From positions 2,108,001-2,172,000 of the forward strand of contig NZ_CP083663.1 in NCBI RefSeq assembly GCF_020097815.1: a DNA stretch of 64,000 nt, given 5' to 3'. The stretch comes from Haloprofundus salinisoli (GTDB lineage Archaea; Halobacteriota; Halobacteria; Halobacteriales; Haloferacaceae). This document shows positions 7,642 to 16,244 of the stretch, in pieces (position 1 is the first letter of the stretch; each line of letters begins with the position of its first letter). The notes beneath the pieces were generated by a model. It was not told the origin of the DNA. It saw nothing but the letters and a program-made list of their open reading frames with translations, and did no database searches. A program made the position numbers and the translations under genes.

Positions 7642-8277
7642 ATGGTCTCCGATGGCTACGACTTCTGGTTGTTCGACCTCGACGGGACGCTCATCGACGC
7701 CGACTGGTCGTACACGCGACGGACGTTCGACTTGGTCGGCGAGCGTCTCGGGCGGAGGTTCTCCGACCGGGAGGCGGAGATCCTGTGGCACGGTCTCGGC
7801 GGCGCGCGCAACGTCCAACTCCGCGAGTGGGGCATCGACCCGGCGGAGTTCTGGCCCGCCTTCCACGCCGTCGAAGACCCTCTCGACCGCGCGGAGGCGA
7901 CGTACCTCCACCCCGACGCGGCGTTCGTCGCCGACCTCGACGCGCCGGTCGGACTGGTGACGCACTGCCAGCAGTTTCTCGCCGACCCGGTGTTGGACCA
8001 CCTCGACATCCGCGACTGGTTCGACGCCGTCGTCTGCTGTACCGACGACACGGGGTGGAAACCCGACCCCGGTCCGGTGACGCACGCGATGGCTGAACTC
8101 GGCGTCGGCGACTCCGACCGCGGCGTCCTCGCCGGCGACGGTGCCAACGACGTGGGCGCGGCCTGGAACGCCGGCCTCGACGGTATCCACGTCGAACGAC
8201 ACGACCCCGAACGTCGCGGACAGTGCGTGCTCGCCGATTATCGCATTCGCTCGTTCGAGGAGCTATCAGGTCGGTAG
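7642..8277 (+). CDS. HAD-superfamily phosphatase
   Basis: 211 residues, phosphoglycolate-phosphatase-like HAD hydrolase with an Asp-phosphoenzyme mechanism. Motif I is WLFDLDGTLID (residues about 8-18), motif II lies in VGLVTHCQQ, and motif III/IV are the Lys in GWKPDPGP and GVLAGDGANDVGAAWNAGLDGIHV. A helical cap (about 20-95) contains LWHGLGGARNVQLREWG. The start at 7642 places motif I at the usual distance from the N-terminus; an upstream in-frame start would add 29 unlike residues. The substrate is not deducible; a small phosphorylated metabolite is likely. Confidence 0.87.
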   Translation: MVSDGYDFWLFDLDGTLIDADWSYTRRTFDLVGERLGRRFSDREAEILWHGLGGARNVQLREWGIDPAEFWPAFHAVEDPLDRAEATYLHPDAAFVADLDAPVGLVTHCQQFLADPVLDHLDIRDWFDAVVCCTDDTGWKPDPGPVTHAMAELGVGDSDRGVLAGDGANDVGAAWNAGLDGIHVERHDPERRGQCVLADYRIRSFEELSGR

Positions 8278-8290
8278 CGCTGCGTCCAGA

Positions 8291-8938
8291 TTACTGGGGA
8301 CGGACGAGCACGCGTCCGTCGCCGAACAGCGCTAAAACGAGGTCTCGGTACACGAATCTGACCGACACCGATTCGCGGTGGGTGCCGTCGGCGGCGGGAC
8401 CGAGGAGGCCACCGAGCGCGTCGGGGTCGACGGCATCGAACAGCGGCACGCCCTCCGTTGCGACCACGCCGCTGTACGTCTCCAGCGCGGAGGCGATGGT
8501 CGTCACCAACTCCTGCGGTCCCGCCCAGTCGTGGTGCGCGAGCGGCTCCCAGCCGTCGTCGGCCAGCAGTATCGATTCGTCGACGACGCGTTCGAGACGC
8601 TCGAAGCTCTCCGTGCCGGACTTCCGGACGTAGCCGTTCGCGTCGGTCCGTCGCGCTTCGTCGAGAATCTCAGCGTTCGACTTCCCCGAGAACAGCACCA
8701 ACGGCAACGACGCGTCTTTCTCGCGGACGACGGAAGCGAACAGTCGCCCGTCCGGCAGCGTCACCGAGTCGCTGATGACGCAGTCGAACCCTCCATTTTC
8801 GAGCAGCTCCAACCCTTCCTCGCCGTTCTCGGTGTTCGTCAGCTCGAACCGGTCTCCTGCCGGGTCGAGCAACTGGTTCGTGAGATCTATGATATCCGGG
8901 TCGTCGTCGACGTGAAGCACCCTCGCCCCGCTTGACAT
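8291..8938 (-). CDS. response regulator with HalOD1 output domain
   Basis: 215 residues. The receiver domain (1-125) has the acidic pocket VLHVDDDPD (Asp11-13), the phospho-acceptor Asp57 in FDCVISDSVTLPDG, and the conserved Lys in GYVRKSG, so it looks competent for phosphorylation. After a linker, residues about 135-213 are a HalOD1 output domain (haloarchaeal output domain 1): ETYSGVVATEGVPLFDAVDPDALGGLLG and VSVRFVYRDLVLALFGDGRVLV. HalOD1 is thought to relay or sense signals; no DNA-binding domain is visible. Convergent with the HAD gene, only 13 nt apart. The partner kinase is not in the window. TTTGCCTCA stands where an upstream promoter could be. Confidence 0.88.
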   Translation of the reverse strand: MSSGARVLHVDDDPDIIDLTNQLLDPAGDRFELTNTENGEEGLELLENGGFDCVISDSVTLPDGRLFASVVREKDASLPLVLFSGKSNAEILDEARRTDANGYVRKSGTESFERLERVVDESILLADDGWEPLAHHDWAGPQELVTTIASALETYSGVVATEGVPLFDAVDPDALGGLLGPAADGTHRESVSVRFVYRDLVLALFGDGRVLVRPQ

Positions 8939-9056
8939 AGCCGCCTTTTCGGGAGTGAGGCAAAATACGTTCCTACTATTCTCACAGTTTGAACTATCGA
9001 CCTATCATGAAATGGAGAGATTCGGTGGGAAAATCTACCGAACGACGGCCTCGCGG

Positions 9057-10946
9057 CTACGAGGCGTCGTAGCCGGAGAGGCCCCCGAGACGGTCGCTCA
9101 CTTCGTCGAGCACCGTCCGGAAGGCGTCGACGCTCGGCTTCTCCGTTCGGTCGGGGTTGGCGCGGACGCGGACGTCCTGCCACCCCAGTGAGACGAATCC
9201 GAGGCCGAGGCGGTCGGCGGTCGCCCGGAGGCCGACGCCTACGTCCGCGTCGCCGGCGAGCACGCGTCGGGCCGGACTCTCCGAGGCCTTCACCGACCGG
9301 TCGAAGCCGTCGATCGCGGAGACGAGGTCGTGACGCGAGACGCCGCGGTCGTCGGCGAGGTCGTCGACGAGGCCGCTCAAGCTCGTCCGCAGCCCTGAGT
9401 TCGTGTCACGGTTGACGAAGCGGAGGTCGTCGTCGACGAGGCTCGAAACGCCCTCGACGCCCGACGGGTTGCCGTCGGGGACGACGAGGCCCCACTCGCG
9501 CCGCCACCCGCCGAGGTCCACGGAGTCGACGTCTCGCTCGACCCGACCGGCGACGACGGCGACGTCGGGGACGCCGTCGCGGAGGCGTCGAACTCCCTCT
9601 CTGCTGCCGACCGGGAGATACCGCGGCGTCCCGAGGCGGTCGAGCAGGCGGTTCAAAAGCGGGTCGTCCTCGCCGACGCCGAGTAGCGACGGCGGGCGGA
9701 CGTCCGGCGAGAACAGTATCACGTCCACCGCCTCGCCCTCGGCGAGATACTCGGTGTCGGGGTGAACCTCGACGATGCCGTCGGCCTCGACGAGACTCGT
9801 CGTCGCGCCGCTTCCCTTGTCGACGGGGTAGACGAGCGTCTCACCGGACTCGTCTTCCAGCAACCCGACCGGCATCAGTCGCATCCGCCCCTCGCCGTAA
9901 CGCTCGCGGACGGCCATCCTCCCGCTCACCGTCGCCGTCTGCGGTTCCGGGACGCCCGCCGCGCGGCGAACCGCGGGCGCGACGAACGTCCGGAAGATGG
10001 TGAGCGCCGAGACGGGGTACCCGGGGAGACCGACGTAGGCGCTGTTGTCGAGTCGCCCGACGAGCATCGGTTTCCCGGGTTTGACCGCGACGCCGTGGAG
10101 CAACAACTCGCCTCTGTCCTCGATGACGCGGTAGATGACGTCGACCGCAGACGCGGAGGTCGAACCAGACGAGAGCACGAGGTCACACTCCTCGGAGGCC
10201 CGCAAGAGCAACCGCTCCATCTCGTCGTAGTCGTCGCCGGCGTGCGGGTAGAGCACGGCTTCGCCGCCGGCCTCCTCGACGCCCGTAGCGATGGTGTAGC
10301 TGTTCACGTCGTAAATCTGGCCGCGGGCGCTGTGCAACGTCTCACCCGGGCGGACGAGTTCGTCTCCGGTCGAGACGATGCCCACTCGGGGACGACCCCG
10401 TACCGGCACCTCGTCTCGGCCGAGCGCCGACAGCAAGCCGATCTCACGCGGCGTCAGGAGGGTCCCCGGACCCAGCGCCCGCGCGCCGGCGGCGATGTCC
10501 GCCCCGGCGAACATCACGCTGTCGCCGGGGGCGACGGCCGTCCGAACTTCGATTTCGTTCTCTCCGCGCTCGTCCGTTCGCTCGACGATGACGACGGCGT
10601 CCGCACCCGGCGGCATCACCGCGCCCGTCGAGATCTCGGCGCACGTGCCGGGTTCGACGGTCACGTCGGGCTCCGCGCCGGCGTGGACTTCGCCGATTAG
10701 GTCGAGCGTCTCGGGGTCGGCCTCGTCCGCGCCGAAGGTGTCCTTCGCCCGGACCGCGTAGCCGTCCATCGATGCCCGGTCGAACCCCGGGACGTCGAGT
10801 TCGGCGTCGACGCGCTCGGCGAGCACCCGTCCGCGCGCCTCCGCCAGCGGCACCGATTCGGCTTCGGGTTCGAGGTCCAGCGACGCGATGGCGGCGTGTG
10901 CTTCCTCGGGGTCGGCGAGGTCGCGGAACTCCTTTCTCTCTCTCAT
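9057..10946 (-). CDS. moeA: molybdopterin molybdenumtransferase MoeA fused to a substrate-binding-like domain
   Basis: 629 residues. Residues 1-about 405 are MoeA, which inserts molybdate or tungstate into adenylated molybdopterin: ARGRVLAERVDAELDVPGFDRASMDGYAVRA, GTCAEISTGAVMPPGADAVV, RPRVGIVSTGDELV and HGVAVKPGKPMLVG are canonical. The usual SGGxSxGxxD active-site loop reads SSGSTSASAVD. Residues about 410-629 resemble a PBP/LysR-substrate type module (DPLLNRLLDRLG, DVAVVAG, EWGLVVPDGNP, DLRFVNRDTNSGLRTSL, HDLVSAIDGFDRSVKASESP, GDADVGVGLRATADRLGLGFV), perhaps sensing oxyanion. The start at 10946 overlaps the stop of the upstream moeA (ATGA, 4 nt), so the tandem genes are coupled; an in-frame Met three codons upstream is less likely. 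Confidence 0.92.
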   Translation of the reverse strand: MRERKEFRDLADPEEAHAAIASLDLEPEAESVPLAEARGRVLAERVDAELDVPGFDRASMDGYAVRAKDTFGADEADPETLDLIGEVHAGAEPDVTVEPGTCAEISTGAVMPPGADAVVIVERTDERGENEIEVRTAVAPGDSVMFAGADIAAGARALGPGTLLTPREIGLLSALGRDEVPVRGRPRVGIVSTGDELVRPGETLHSARGQIYDVNSYTIATGVEEAGGEAVLYPHAGDDYDEMERLLLRASEECDLVLSSGSTSASAVDVIYRVIEDRGELLLHGVAVKPGKPMLVGRLDNSAYVGLPGYPVSALTIFRTFVAPAVRRAAGVPEPQTATVSGRMAVRERYGEGRMRLMPVGLLEDESGETLVYPVDKGSGATTSLVEADGIVEVHPDTEYLAEGEAVDVILFSPDVRPPSLLGVGEDDPLLNRLLDRLGTPRYLPVGSREGVRRLRDGVPDVAVVAGRVERDVDSVDLGGWRREWGLVVPDGNPSGVEGVSSLVDDDLRFVNRDTNSGLRTSLSGLVDDLADDRGVSRHDLVSAIDGFDRSVKASESPARRVLAGDADVGVGLRATADRLGLGFVSLGWQDVRVRANPDRTEKPSVDAFRTVLDEVSDRLGGLSGYDAS

Positions 10947-12202
10947 GCGGACCACTCCCAGTTCTCGACGGCGACGGTCGCGCCCTCTTCTATTCCTTCG
11001 CGCTCCTCGGGGACGACGACCCAGCCGTCGGCGAGCGCGACGCTCGACAGGATGCCGGAACCGCTGGCGCGCGTCGGCGTCGCTTCGAGTCCCTCTCCGT
11101 CCTCACCCGGTTCCGTGCGAACGCGGGCGAACGTCCGAACGCCGGGTTCGCTCGGAATCTTTCTGGTCAGCGTCGCCTCCCGGGTCGGGAAGGGTTCAGA
11201 CGGGAGGTGGCCCGCGCGCTTGAGCGCCGGGCGGAGGAACTGCACGGCGTTGATGACGCAGGCGACGGGGTAGCCGGGGAGCATCACGACCGCCGTGCCG
11301 TCGACGTCGCCGAGCGCGACGGGGTGGCCGGGTTTCAGCGCGACGCCGTGGACGAACACCTCGCCGAGGTCGTCGACGACCTCGTACGTCAGGTCCCGTT
11401 CGCCGACCGACGAGCCGCCCGTGGTCACCACCACGTCGTGGTCGAGGTTCGACTCGACGGCCTCGCGGAGCGCGTCTTCGTCGTCGGTCACGACGTCCCG
11501 ATAGCTGGCGTCGCCGCCCCATCGTTCGACGAGTTTCGAGACTGTGAGGCCGTTCGTTTCGACGACTTCACCGGGTTCGGGGTCGCGCTGGACGAGCTCC
11601 TCGCCGGTCGGAATCACGGCCACTCGGGGTCGTTCGTACGCCTCGACTTCGCGGACGCCGACCGATTTCAACAGCCCGAGGTCCGACGGCCGGAGGCGGT
11701 GACCGGGGTCGTACAGCGACTGGCCGTCTCGCACGTCTTCGTCGGCGTCGCCGACGTTCTCGCCCTCGGCGAGGGCGTCGAACACCTCGACTTCGTCGCC
11801 GAACTGCTCGGTGTGTTCGACCATCACGACGGCGTCGGCACCGTCGGGCAGTTCGCTCCCGGTGTGGACGCGAGCGGCCTCGCCGGGGTTCACGGCCGCC
11901 TCGTCGCTTTCGCCGTCCCCGTCGTCGTCCGCCGCGGCGAGTCGGAGGACGGCGGGAGAGCGTCCGGACGCGCCGAAGGTGTCCTCGGCGCGGACCGCGT
12001 AGCCGTCCATCGCCGCCCGGTCGTAGCCGGGAACGTCGCGGGCGGCGGCGACCGTCTCGGCGAGCGCTCGGCCGTCGGCGTCGACCAGCGGGAGGCGTCC
12101 CGTTCGGTCGTGGGGCGTGACCGCCGCGAGCAGTCGCTCGCGGGCGTCGGCGACGCGGGTCCGGTCTTTGAATCCGGCGCGTCGCAGGTCGTCGTGGCTC
12201 AT
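10943..12202 (-). CDS. moeA: molybdopterin molybdenumtransferase MoeA
   Basis: 419 residues, stand-alone MoeA that ligates molybdenum (or tungsten) to molybdopterin in cofactor maturation. Recognisable segments: DVPGYDRAAMDGYAVRAEDTFGA, GEAARVHTGSELPDGADAVVMVEHTE, RPRVAVIPTGEELV, the complete active-site loop TTGGSSVGERDL, and VFVHGVALKPGHPVALG with MLPGYPVACV. The start at 12202 (MSHDDLRRAGFKDRTRV) is chosen; upstream residues in frame are not family-like. Coupled to the second moeA by a 4-nt overlap. The pair differs in the active-site loop: this one is canonical, the downstream one degenerate. The two may be specialised for Mo and W, or one may have a regulatory role. No other moa/mob genes are in the window. 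Confidence 0.93.
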   Translation of the reverse strand: MSHDDLRRAGFKDRTRVADARERLLAAVTPHDRTGRLPLVDADGRALAETVAAARDVPGYDRAAMDGYAVRAEDTFGASGRSPAVLRLAAADDDGDGESDEAAVNPGEAARVHTGSELPDGADAVVMVEHTEQFGDEVEVFDALAEGENVGDADEDVRDGQSLYDPGHRLRPSDLGLLKSVGVREVEAYERPRVAVIPTGEELVQRDPEPGEVVETNGLTVSKLVERWGGDASYRDVVTDDEDALREAVESNLDHDVVVTTGGSSVGERDLTYEVVDDLGEVFVHGVALKPGHPVALGDVDGTAVVMLPGYPVACVINAVQFLRPALKRAGHLPSEPFPTREATLTRKIPSEPGVRTFARVRTEPGEDGEGLEATPTRASGSGILSSVALADGWVVVPEEREGIEEGATVAVENWEWSA

Positions 12203-12454
12203 ACGTCTCGTTGTAACCGGGGGGACAAAAGCCTCCACCTACGGGCGGTCAGCGGTCAACACCTCCCGGTGACCCGACCGAGCGCCCGCGACGCCGTTCT
12301 GTCGTCTGCACGCTGTCTCGCCGTCTCCGCGCCGTCCTGTGGTCTCCGCGCCGCCCTGTCGTCTGTCGCGCCCGTCGACTGTCGCACCCGTCGTCTGTCG
12401 TGCCCCGGGGTTTCGACCGCCGGGTTTTTCGACCCCCAACCCGTAGCTACGTCC

Positions 12455-12820
12455 ATGTCAGCGCTGCGCGACGCGTTGCGGGAACTGCCGAAAGCGGTGT
12501 TCGCCGACCTGTTGGAGAGCGACGACGCGTACCTGCTCGTCGTAGACTTACCCGGCGTGACCGCCGAGACGGCTGACGTGCGTTTCGAGGAGGGTCGCCT
12601 CGTCATCGAAGCCCGACGCGAGAAGAGTCTTCCACAGGAGTTCCGCTACCTCCGCGAAGACCGCTCGCTGTTCCTCGACGCGGAACTCCCCCTGCCGCCG
12701 GACGCCTCCGGCGACGGTGCCGAGGCGTCGATGGACCGCGGCGTCCTCGAACTTCACCTCCCCAAGCGGACAGCCACCCCCGAGCGGTCGATCCCGATAA
12801 CGGACGACTCCGCGGAGTAG
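12455..12820 (+). CDS. small heat-shock protein, Hsp20/alpha-crystallin family
   Basis: 121 residues, ATP-independent holdase chaperone. The alpha-crystallin core reads YLLVVDLPGVTAETADVRFEEGRLVIEARRE, then a beta-sandwich ending in the MDRGVLELHLPKRTATPERSIPI tail (variant of the G-V-L-x-L/I-x-x-P motif). It is shorter than many Hsp20s because the N-terminal arm is only about 25 residues. The start at 12455 is supported by a TTTTTC element 27-30 nt upstream (leaderless). The stop abuts the GTG start of the ABC1 kinase gene with no gap, so the two are co-transcribed. Heat or salt regulation cannot be seen in the sequence. Confidence 0.85.
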   Translation: MSALRDALRELPKAVFADLLESDDAYLLVVDLPGVTAETADVRFEEGRLVIEARREKSLPQEFRYLREDRSLFLDAELPLPPDASGDGAEASMDRGVLELHLPKRTATPERSIPITDDSAE

Positions 12821-14497
12821 GTGGTCACACTGGTCAATCTGCGGGCGTACTGGCGATTCCTCGTCGTCTTTCGCCGATTCCTCCCGCTCATCGTCGCCTA
12901 CACGAGAGACCGAAATCGGTTTCTCCTGTTCGGTCGGTCACGACGGGTCACCACCGAGAAGCAGATCGAGCGGGCGGAGCTACTGCTCGACACGCTGTTG
13001 ACGCTCGGGCCGACGTTCATCAAACTCGGGCAACTGCTGTCGACGCGACCCGACATCCTCCCGCCCGCCTACATCGACGTGCTGTCGAGTCTGCAAGACG
13101 ACGTGCCGCCCGCCCCCTGGGAGAAGTCCCGAGTCGTCATCGAGGACGAACTCGGTCCCGTCGACGAGGCGTTCGACGCCTTCGACCGCGACTCCATCAG
13201 CGGCGCGAGTCTCGGACAGGTGTACCTCGCCGAGTACGAGGGCGAACGCGTCGCCGTCAAGATTCGCCGCCCCGGCATCGAGGACCTGGTCAACGCCGAC
13301 CTTCGGGTCATCAAGTGGTCGATTCCGTTCGCCTCGCGGTTCGTCGGCGAGGGCCAGGCGTTCTCGCTCGACAGCCTCGCCGACGAGTTCGCCAAGACCA
13401 TCCGCGAGGAGATGGACTACGGCCGGGAACGCGACATGCTCGTCCGGATTCGCTCGAACTTCGAGGACAACCGCGACATCGTCATCCCGCGGCCGATAGA
13501 CGACGTGTCGGGGCGGCGCGTACTCACGATGGAGTACGAACCGGGCGTGAAAATCAGCAACGTAGAGACGCTCGACGAGATGGGTATCGACCGCCACGAC
13601 CTGGCGGTGACGCTCCAGGAGGTGTACCTCCAGATGATAATCGAGGACGGCGTCTTCCACGCCGACCCCCACCCGGGGAATCTCGCGGTCGACGAGAACG
13701 GCTCGATTATCTTCTACGACTTCGGGATGAGCGGCACCGTCGACCCGTTCGTCCAGGACAAGATCGTCGAGTTCTACATCGCCGTCGCCAACCAGAACAT
13801 CGACGGCATCCTCGACTCGCTCGTCGAGATGGGGACGCTCTCGCCGGAGGCCGACCGCGAGGTGATGGCGAGCGTGATGGAGTTAGCCATCGCCGACGTC
13901 CGCGGCGAAGACATCGAACAGTACCGCGTCCAGCAGGTCATCCAGCAGGTCGAGGACACCATCTACGAGTTCCCGCTTCGTCTTCCCCAGAACATGGCAC
14001 TCGTCCTCCGGGTCGCCACCGTCGTCGAGGGCGTCTGCGTGACGCTCGACCCCGACTTCGACTTCATCGAGGTCGCTACGAACTACCTCTCGGAGACCGG
14101 ATATCGAGAAGAGACGGCCAAACAGTTCGTCCAGGACGCCGGACGGCAACTCCAGCGGACGTCGGAGGCGCTCGTCACCGTCCCGCCGAAGCTCGACCGG
14201 ACGCTCGACAAACTCGAACGCGAGAACGTCACGGTCAACATTCGCATCGAGGACAAAAACGACGTGTTCGACCAGCTATCGCGGCGTATCGCCTACAGCA
14301 TGCTGTTCTCCGTCGGATTGCTGTCGGCGTCTATCCTCTACTCGTTCGGCAACGACTGGCGCTTCGCCGCCGCCGCCATCGGTGTCACGATTCCGATGGG
14401 GTTGCTGCTTTATCGGTCGCTTCGAAAGCGGCGAAAGGGTATCCGCGCCCGTCCGCAGTTCACCCGACAGAGCATGCGCGAACGCCGCGGTGACTGA
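12821..14497 (+). CDS. ABC1/UbiB-family atypical kinase, membrane-anchored
   Basis: 558 residues of the AarF/UbiB/ADCK family, atypical protein-kinase-like ATPases linked to isoprenoid quinone and lipid metabolism. LGPTFIKLGQLLSTRPDILPPAYI (about 64-87) is the KxGQ signature. ISGASLGQVYLAEYEGERVAVKIRRPG gives the family's alanine-rich loop variant (GASLGQV) and the ATP-binding Lys. The catalytic core FHADPHPGNLAVD and DFGMSGTV supply Asp and Asn ligands. Two C-terminal hydrophobic helices (about 485-530) should anchor it in the membrane. It starts with GTG immediately after the hsp20 stop. Haloarchaea contain menaquinone, so a role in quinone biosynthesis or homeostasis is plausible but not shown. 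Confidence 0.9.
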   Translation: MVTLVNLRAYWRFLVVFRRFLPLIVAYTRDRNRFLLFGRSRRVTTEKQIERAELLLDTLLTLGPTFIKLGQLLSTRPDILPPAYIDVLSSLQDDVPPAPWEKSRVVIEDELGPVDEAFDAFDRDSISGASLGQVYLAEYEGERVAVKIRRPGIEDLVNADLRVIKWSIPFASRFVGEGQAFSLDSLADEFAKTIREEMDYGRERDMLVRIRSNFEDNRDIVIPRPIDDVSGRRVLTMEYEPGVKISNVETLDEMGIDRHDLAVTLQEVYLQMIIEDGVFHADPHPGNLAVDENGSIIFYDFGMSGTVDPFVQDKIVEFYIAVANQNIDGILDSLVEMGTLSPEADREVMASVMELAIADVRGEDIEQYRVQQVIQQVEDTIYEFPLRLPQNMALVLRVATVVEGVCVTLDPDFDFIEVATNYLSETGYREETAKQFVQDAGRQLQRTSEALVTVPPKLDRTLDKLERENVTVNIRIEDKNDVFDQLSRRIAYSMLFSVGLLSASILYSFGNDWRFAAAAIGVTIPMGLLLYRSLRKRRKGIRARPQFTRQSMRERRGD

Positions 14498-14589
14498 CGT
14501 CGTCGGGTCACTACTACGCCGCGAGTACCGTTTCGCCGAACCACTTATATCGGCGGGGAGACGCGCCCTCACGACTCGTTTCCAAACCG

Positions 14590-14595
14590 TTTATA
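14590..14595 (+). promoter_or_regulatory. TATA box of eif5A-speB
   Basis: TTTATA preceded by a purine-rich AAACCG BRE-like element. It lies 25-30 nt before the eif5A ATG at 14620, consistent with a leaderless transcript. Confidence 0.6.
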
Positions 14596-14619
14596 CCGCC
14601 GCCTCGGTAAGTCGCTGGT

Positions 14620-14994
14620 ATGGCGAAACAGCAGAAGCAGGTTCGCGAACTGCAGGAAGGCAGCTACGTCATGATGGACGACGCCCCGTGTAAGATCAAT
14701 CATTACAGCACCGCCAAACCCGGCAAACACGGCAGCGCGAAGGCCCGCGTCGAGGGACGCGGCGTCTTCGACGGGAAGAAGCGCAGCCTCAGCCAGCCTG
14801 TCGACGCCAAAGTGTGGGTCCCGATCATCGATCGAAAGCAGGGCCAGGTCGTCTCGGTCACCGGCGACGACGCGCAGGTGATGGACCTCGACACCTACGA
14901 GACGTTCACGATGCGTATCCCCGACGGCGAGGACTTCTCCCCCGAGAGCGAAATCGAGTACCTCGAGTACGAGGGCAACCGAAAGGTCGTGTAA
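14620..14994 (+). CDS. eif5A: translation factor aIF5A
   Basis: 124 residues, full archaeal length. It binds the ribosome E site and relieves stalling, for example at polyproline. The SH3-like N-domain carries the modification loop [16 protein letters not shown] with the target Lys near residue 36, which receives deoxyhypusine (hypusine in eukaryotes). The C-domain is an OB fold. The stop shares its last A with the ATG of the agmatinase-like gene (TAATG), so the two are coupled; deoxyhypusine synthase is encoded at 18911-19975. In haloarchaea agmatine has been proposed as the donor for this modification, followed by agmatinase processing, so this linkage is meaningful. Confidence 0.97.
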   Translation: MAKQQKQVRELQEGSYVMMDDAPCKINHYSTAKPGKHGSAKARVEGRGVFDGKKRSLSQPVDAKVWVPIIDRKQGQVVSVTGDDAQVMDLDTYETFTMRIPDGEDFSPESEIEYLEYEGNRKVV

Positions 14995-15803
14995 TGTTCC
15001 CCGGGGCGACTGCCGAACGCTGTGACGCGAACTTCGTCATCCTCGGTGCGCCCCTGGACATCTCCACGAGTTTTCAACCGGGGGCCCGTTTCGGCCCCGA
15101 CCGCATCAGACGGTTCGCCGAAACGTTCGACGACTACGACCGTCGAACCGACCAGTTCTTTTCCGATCTCTCAGTGCACGACGCGGGCGACCTCCACGCC
15201 TGGAGCGACGCCGCCGAGTACGTCGAGTTCCTGAGCGGCGAACTCGGCGACGCCGTCCGCGACGACGCCGTTCCCATCACCCTCGGCGGCGAACACACCG
15301 TCACCGCCGCCGGCGTCCGCGCCGTCGACCCGGACGTCTTCGTCTGCCTCGACGCCCACCTCGACCTCAGACGCGAGTACGCCGGCGACGAGTGGAGCCA
15401 CGCCTGCGTCACCAGACGCGTCCTCGACACCGCAGACGAGGCGATTATCCTCGGCGCACGCACCGGATCACCCGACGAGTGGGAACGCGCAGAAAGCGAC
15501 GACGTGACCGTCGTCGCGCCCAAAGACGTCGCCGACTGGGAACCCGCGTTCGACGCCGACGATTCGGTCTACCTGAGCGTCGACATCGACGGGGCGGACC
15601 CCGGCTTCGCGCCCGGGACGGGGACGATGGAGCCGTTCGGACTGACGCCGCGGGAGATGCGCGACGTCGTTCGGGCCGTCGCTCCGACCGCCGACGGCTT
15701 CGACGTCGTCGAGGTGAACGACCGAGACGATGGCCAAGCCGCGTCGCTCGCCGGGAAACTTCTCAAGGAGTTCGTCTACGAGCGCGCGGCGACGGACGAG
15801 TAG
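14994..15803 (+). CDS. speB: agmatinase-like ureohydrolase linked to aIF5A
   Basis: 269 residues, arginase/agmatinase family with a binuclear Mn site. Ligand motifs are present: GGEHTVTAAG (His), VCLDAHLDLR (Asp-His-Asp), and SVDIDGADPGFAPGTGTMEP (Asp-x-Asp and the catalytic Glu region). HACVTRR replaces the agmatinase SHGTMFRR segment and FGLT follows the E-P, so substrate specificity may be shifted, for instance to agmatinyl-modified eIF5A rather than free agmatine. The ATG at 14994 overlaps the eif5A stop by one base. Haloferax work proposed that the homologue trims an agmatine adduct on eIF5A; the fused gene order here agrees. It could also simply make putrescine. Confidence 0.9.
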   Translation: MFPGATAERCDANFVILGAPLDISTSFQPGARFGPDRIRRFAETFDDYDRRTDQFFSDLSVHDAGDLHAWSDAAEYVEFLSGELGDAVRDDAVPITLGGEHTVTAAGVRAVDPDVFVCLDAHLDLRREYAGDEWSHACVTRRVLDTADEAIILGARTGSPDEWERAESDDVTVVAPKDVADWEPAFDADDSVYLSVDIDGADPGFAPGTGTMEPFGLTPREMRDVVRAVAPTADGFDVVEVNDRDDGQAASLAGKLLKEFVYERAATDE

Positions 15804-15872
15804 CCGTCGCTCACTCCCTCCGTCGGAGTCGTTTTTCGTCGACTTCGTAGAAACGCGAGCGACGCCGCCTGC

Positions 15873-15971
15873 TCAGCGGCGAAGCACGCGTCGCATCTTG
15901 CGCGTGATACTGCGTTTGGTTCGACGCGGTAATCGACGCCAGACGCGAAGCGCACTGCGGAACTTACCCAT
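15873..15971 (-). CDS. 32-residue very basic micro-protein
   Basis: ATG...TGA ORF encoding MGKFRSALRVWRRLPRRTKR followed by SITRKMRRVLRR: about half Arg/Lys and no acidic residue. This is opposite to the acid-rich proteome of a salt-in halophile. Translation is well supported: GAGGTGA (15984-15978) lies six bases before the ATG and matches the anti-Shine-Dalgarno core over seven bases, rare in this window, where most genes look leaderless. A TTATA element at 16025-16021 could drive it. The helix would be amphipathic and cationic, fitting an RNA/ribosome- or membrane-binding peptide, but I recognise no family. Located downstream of the eIF5A/agmatinase genes on the opposite strand. Confidence 0.55.
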   Translation of the reverse strand: MGKFRSALRVWRRLPRRTKRSITRKMRRVLRR

Positions 15972-15977
15972 AGTAAG

Positions 15978-15984
15978 TCACCTC
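15978..15984 (-). promoter_or_regulatory. strong Shine-Dalgarno of the 32-aa ORF
   Basis: GAGGTGA read on the minus strand, six bases from the ATG at 15971. It is complementary to the 16S 3' end and decides the start of the micro-ORF. Confidence 0.6.
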
Positions 15985-16244
15985 GTTTTCGCTCGCGTCA
16001 CACTGTTCGTGAGACAGACGTATAATCGCGGTGGCTGCATTCGCAAGTCGAACTGTGTCTGTCGCCGTCGAGTTACGAGCGCCGACACTCGGTCGCCGAT
16101 AGAGTATACGAACCGCCGCAGGCGACGGTTCGGCGAGCGGTCACAAACGCGACCCGTCGAACGACGAGCGCGACTGGTGGGCGCCGTCGGAGCGGTTCAC
16201 CGACGGCAGCAGTGCGTGCGCCGAACGCGCCGAACGGGACGGAT

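Larger units (their letters stand above)
15804..16244. other. mostly non-coding gap containing one micro-ORF
   Basis: About 440 nt between speB and the small membrane protein. The only feature I can support is the minus-strand 32-codon ORF at 15873-15971 with its Shine-Dalgarno and TATA-like box. The remainder (16030-16244) is GC-rich, has Arg-rich shadow frames on both strands, and shows no tRNA-like cloverleaf or repeat. Confidence 0.5.

Noticed and set aside
12240-12430. GTCGTCTGTCGC-type reiteration before hsp20 considered as regulatory array
   Set aside because: The copies are irregular and low-complexity, with no consistent period or dyad; not enough to call a site.
10772-12820. 682-codon plus-strand frame ending with the Hsp20 sequence
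   Set aside because: Only the last 121 residues resemble protein; the rest is antisense to the two moeA genes. Hsp20 starts at 12455.
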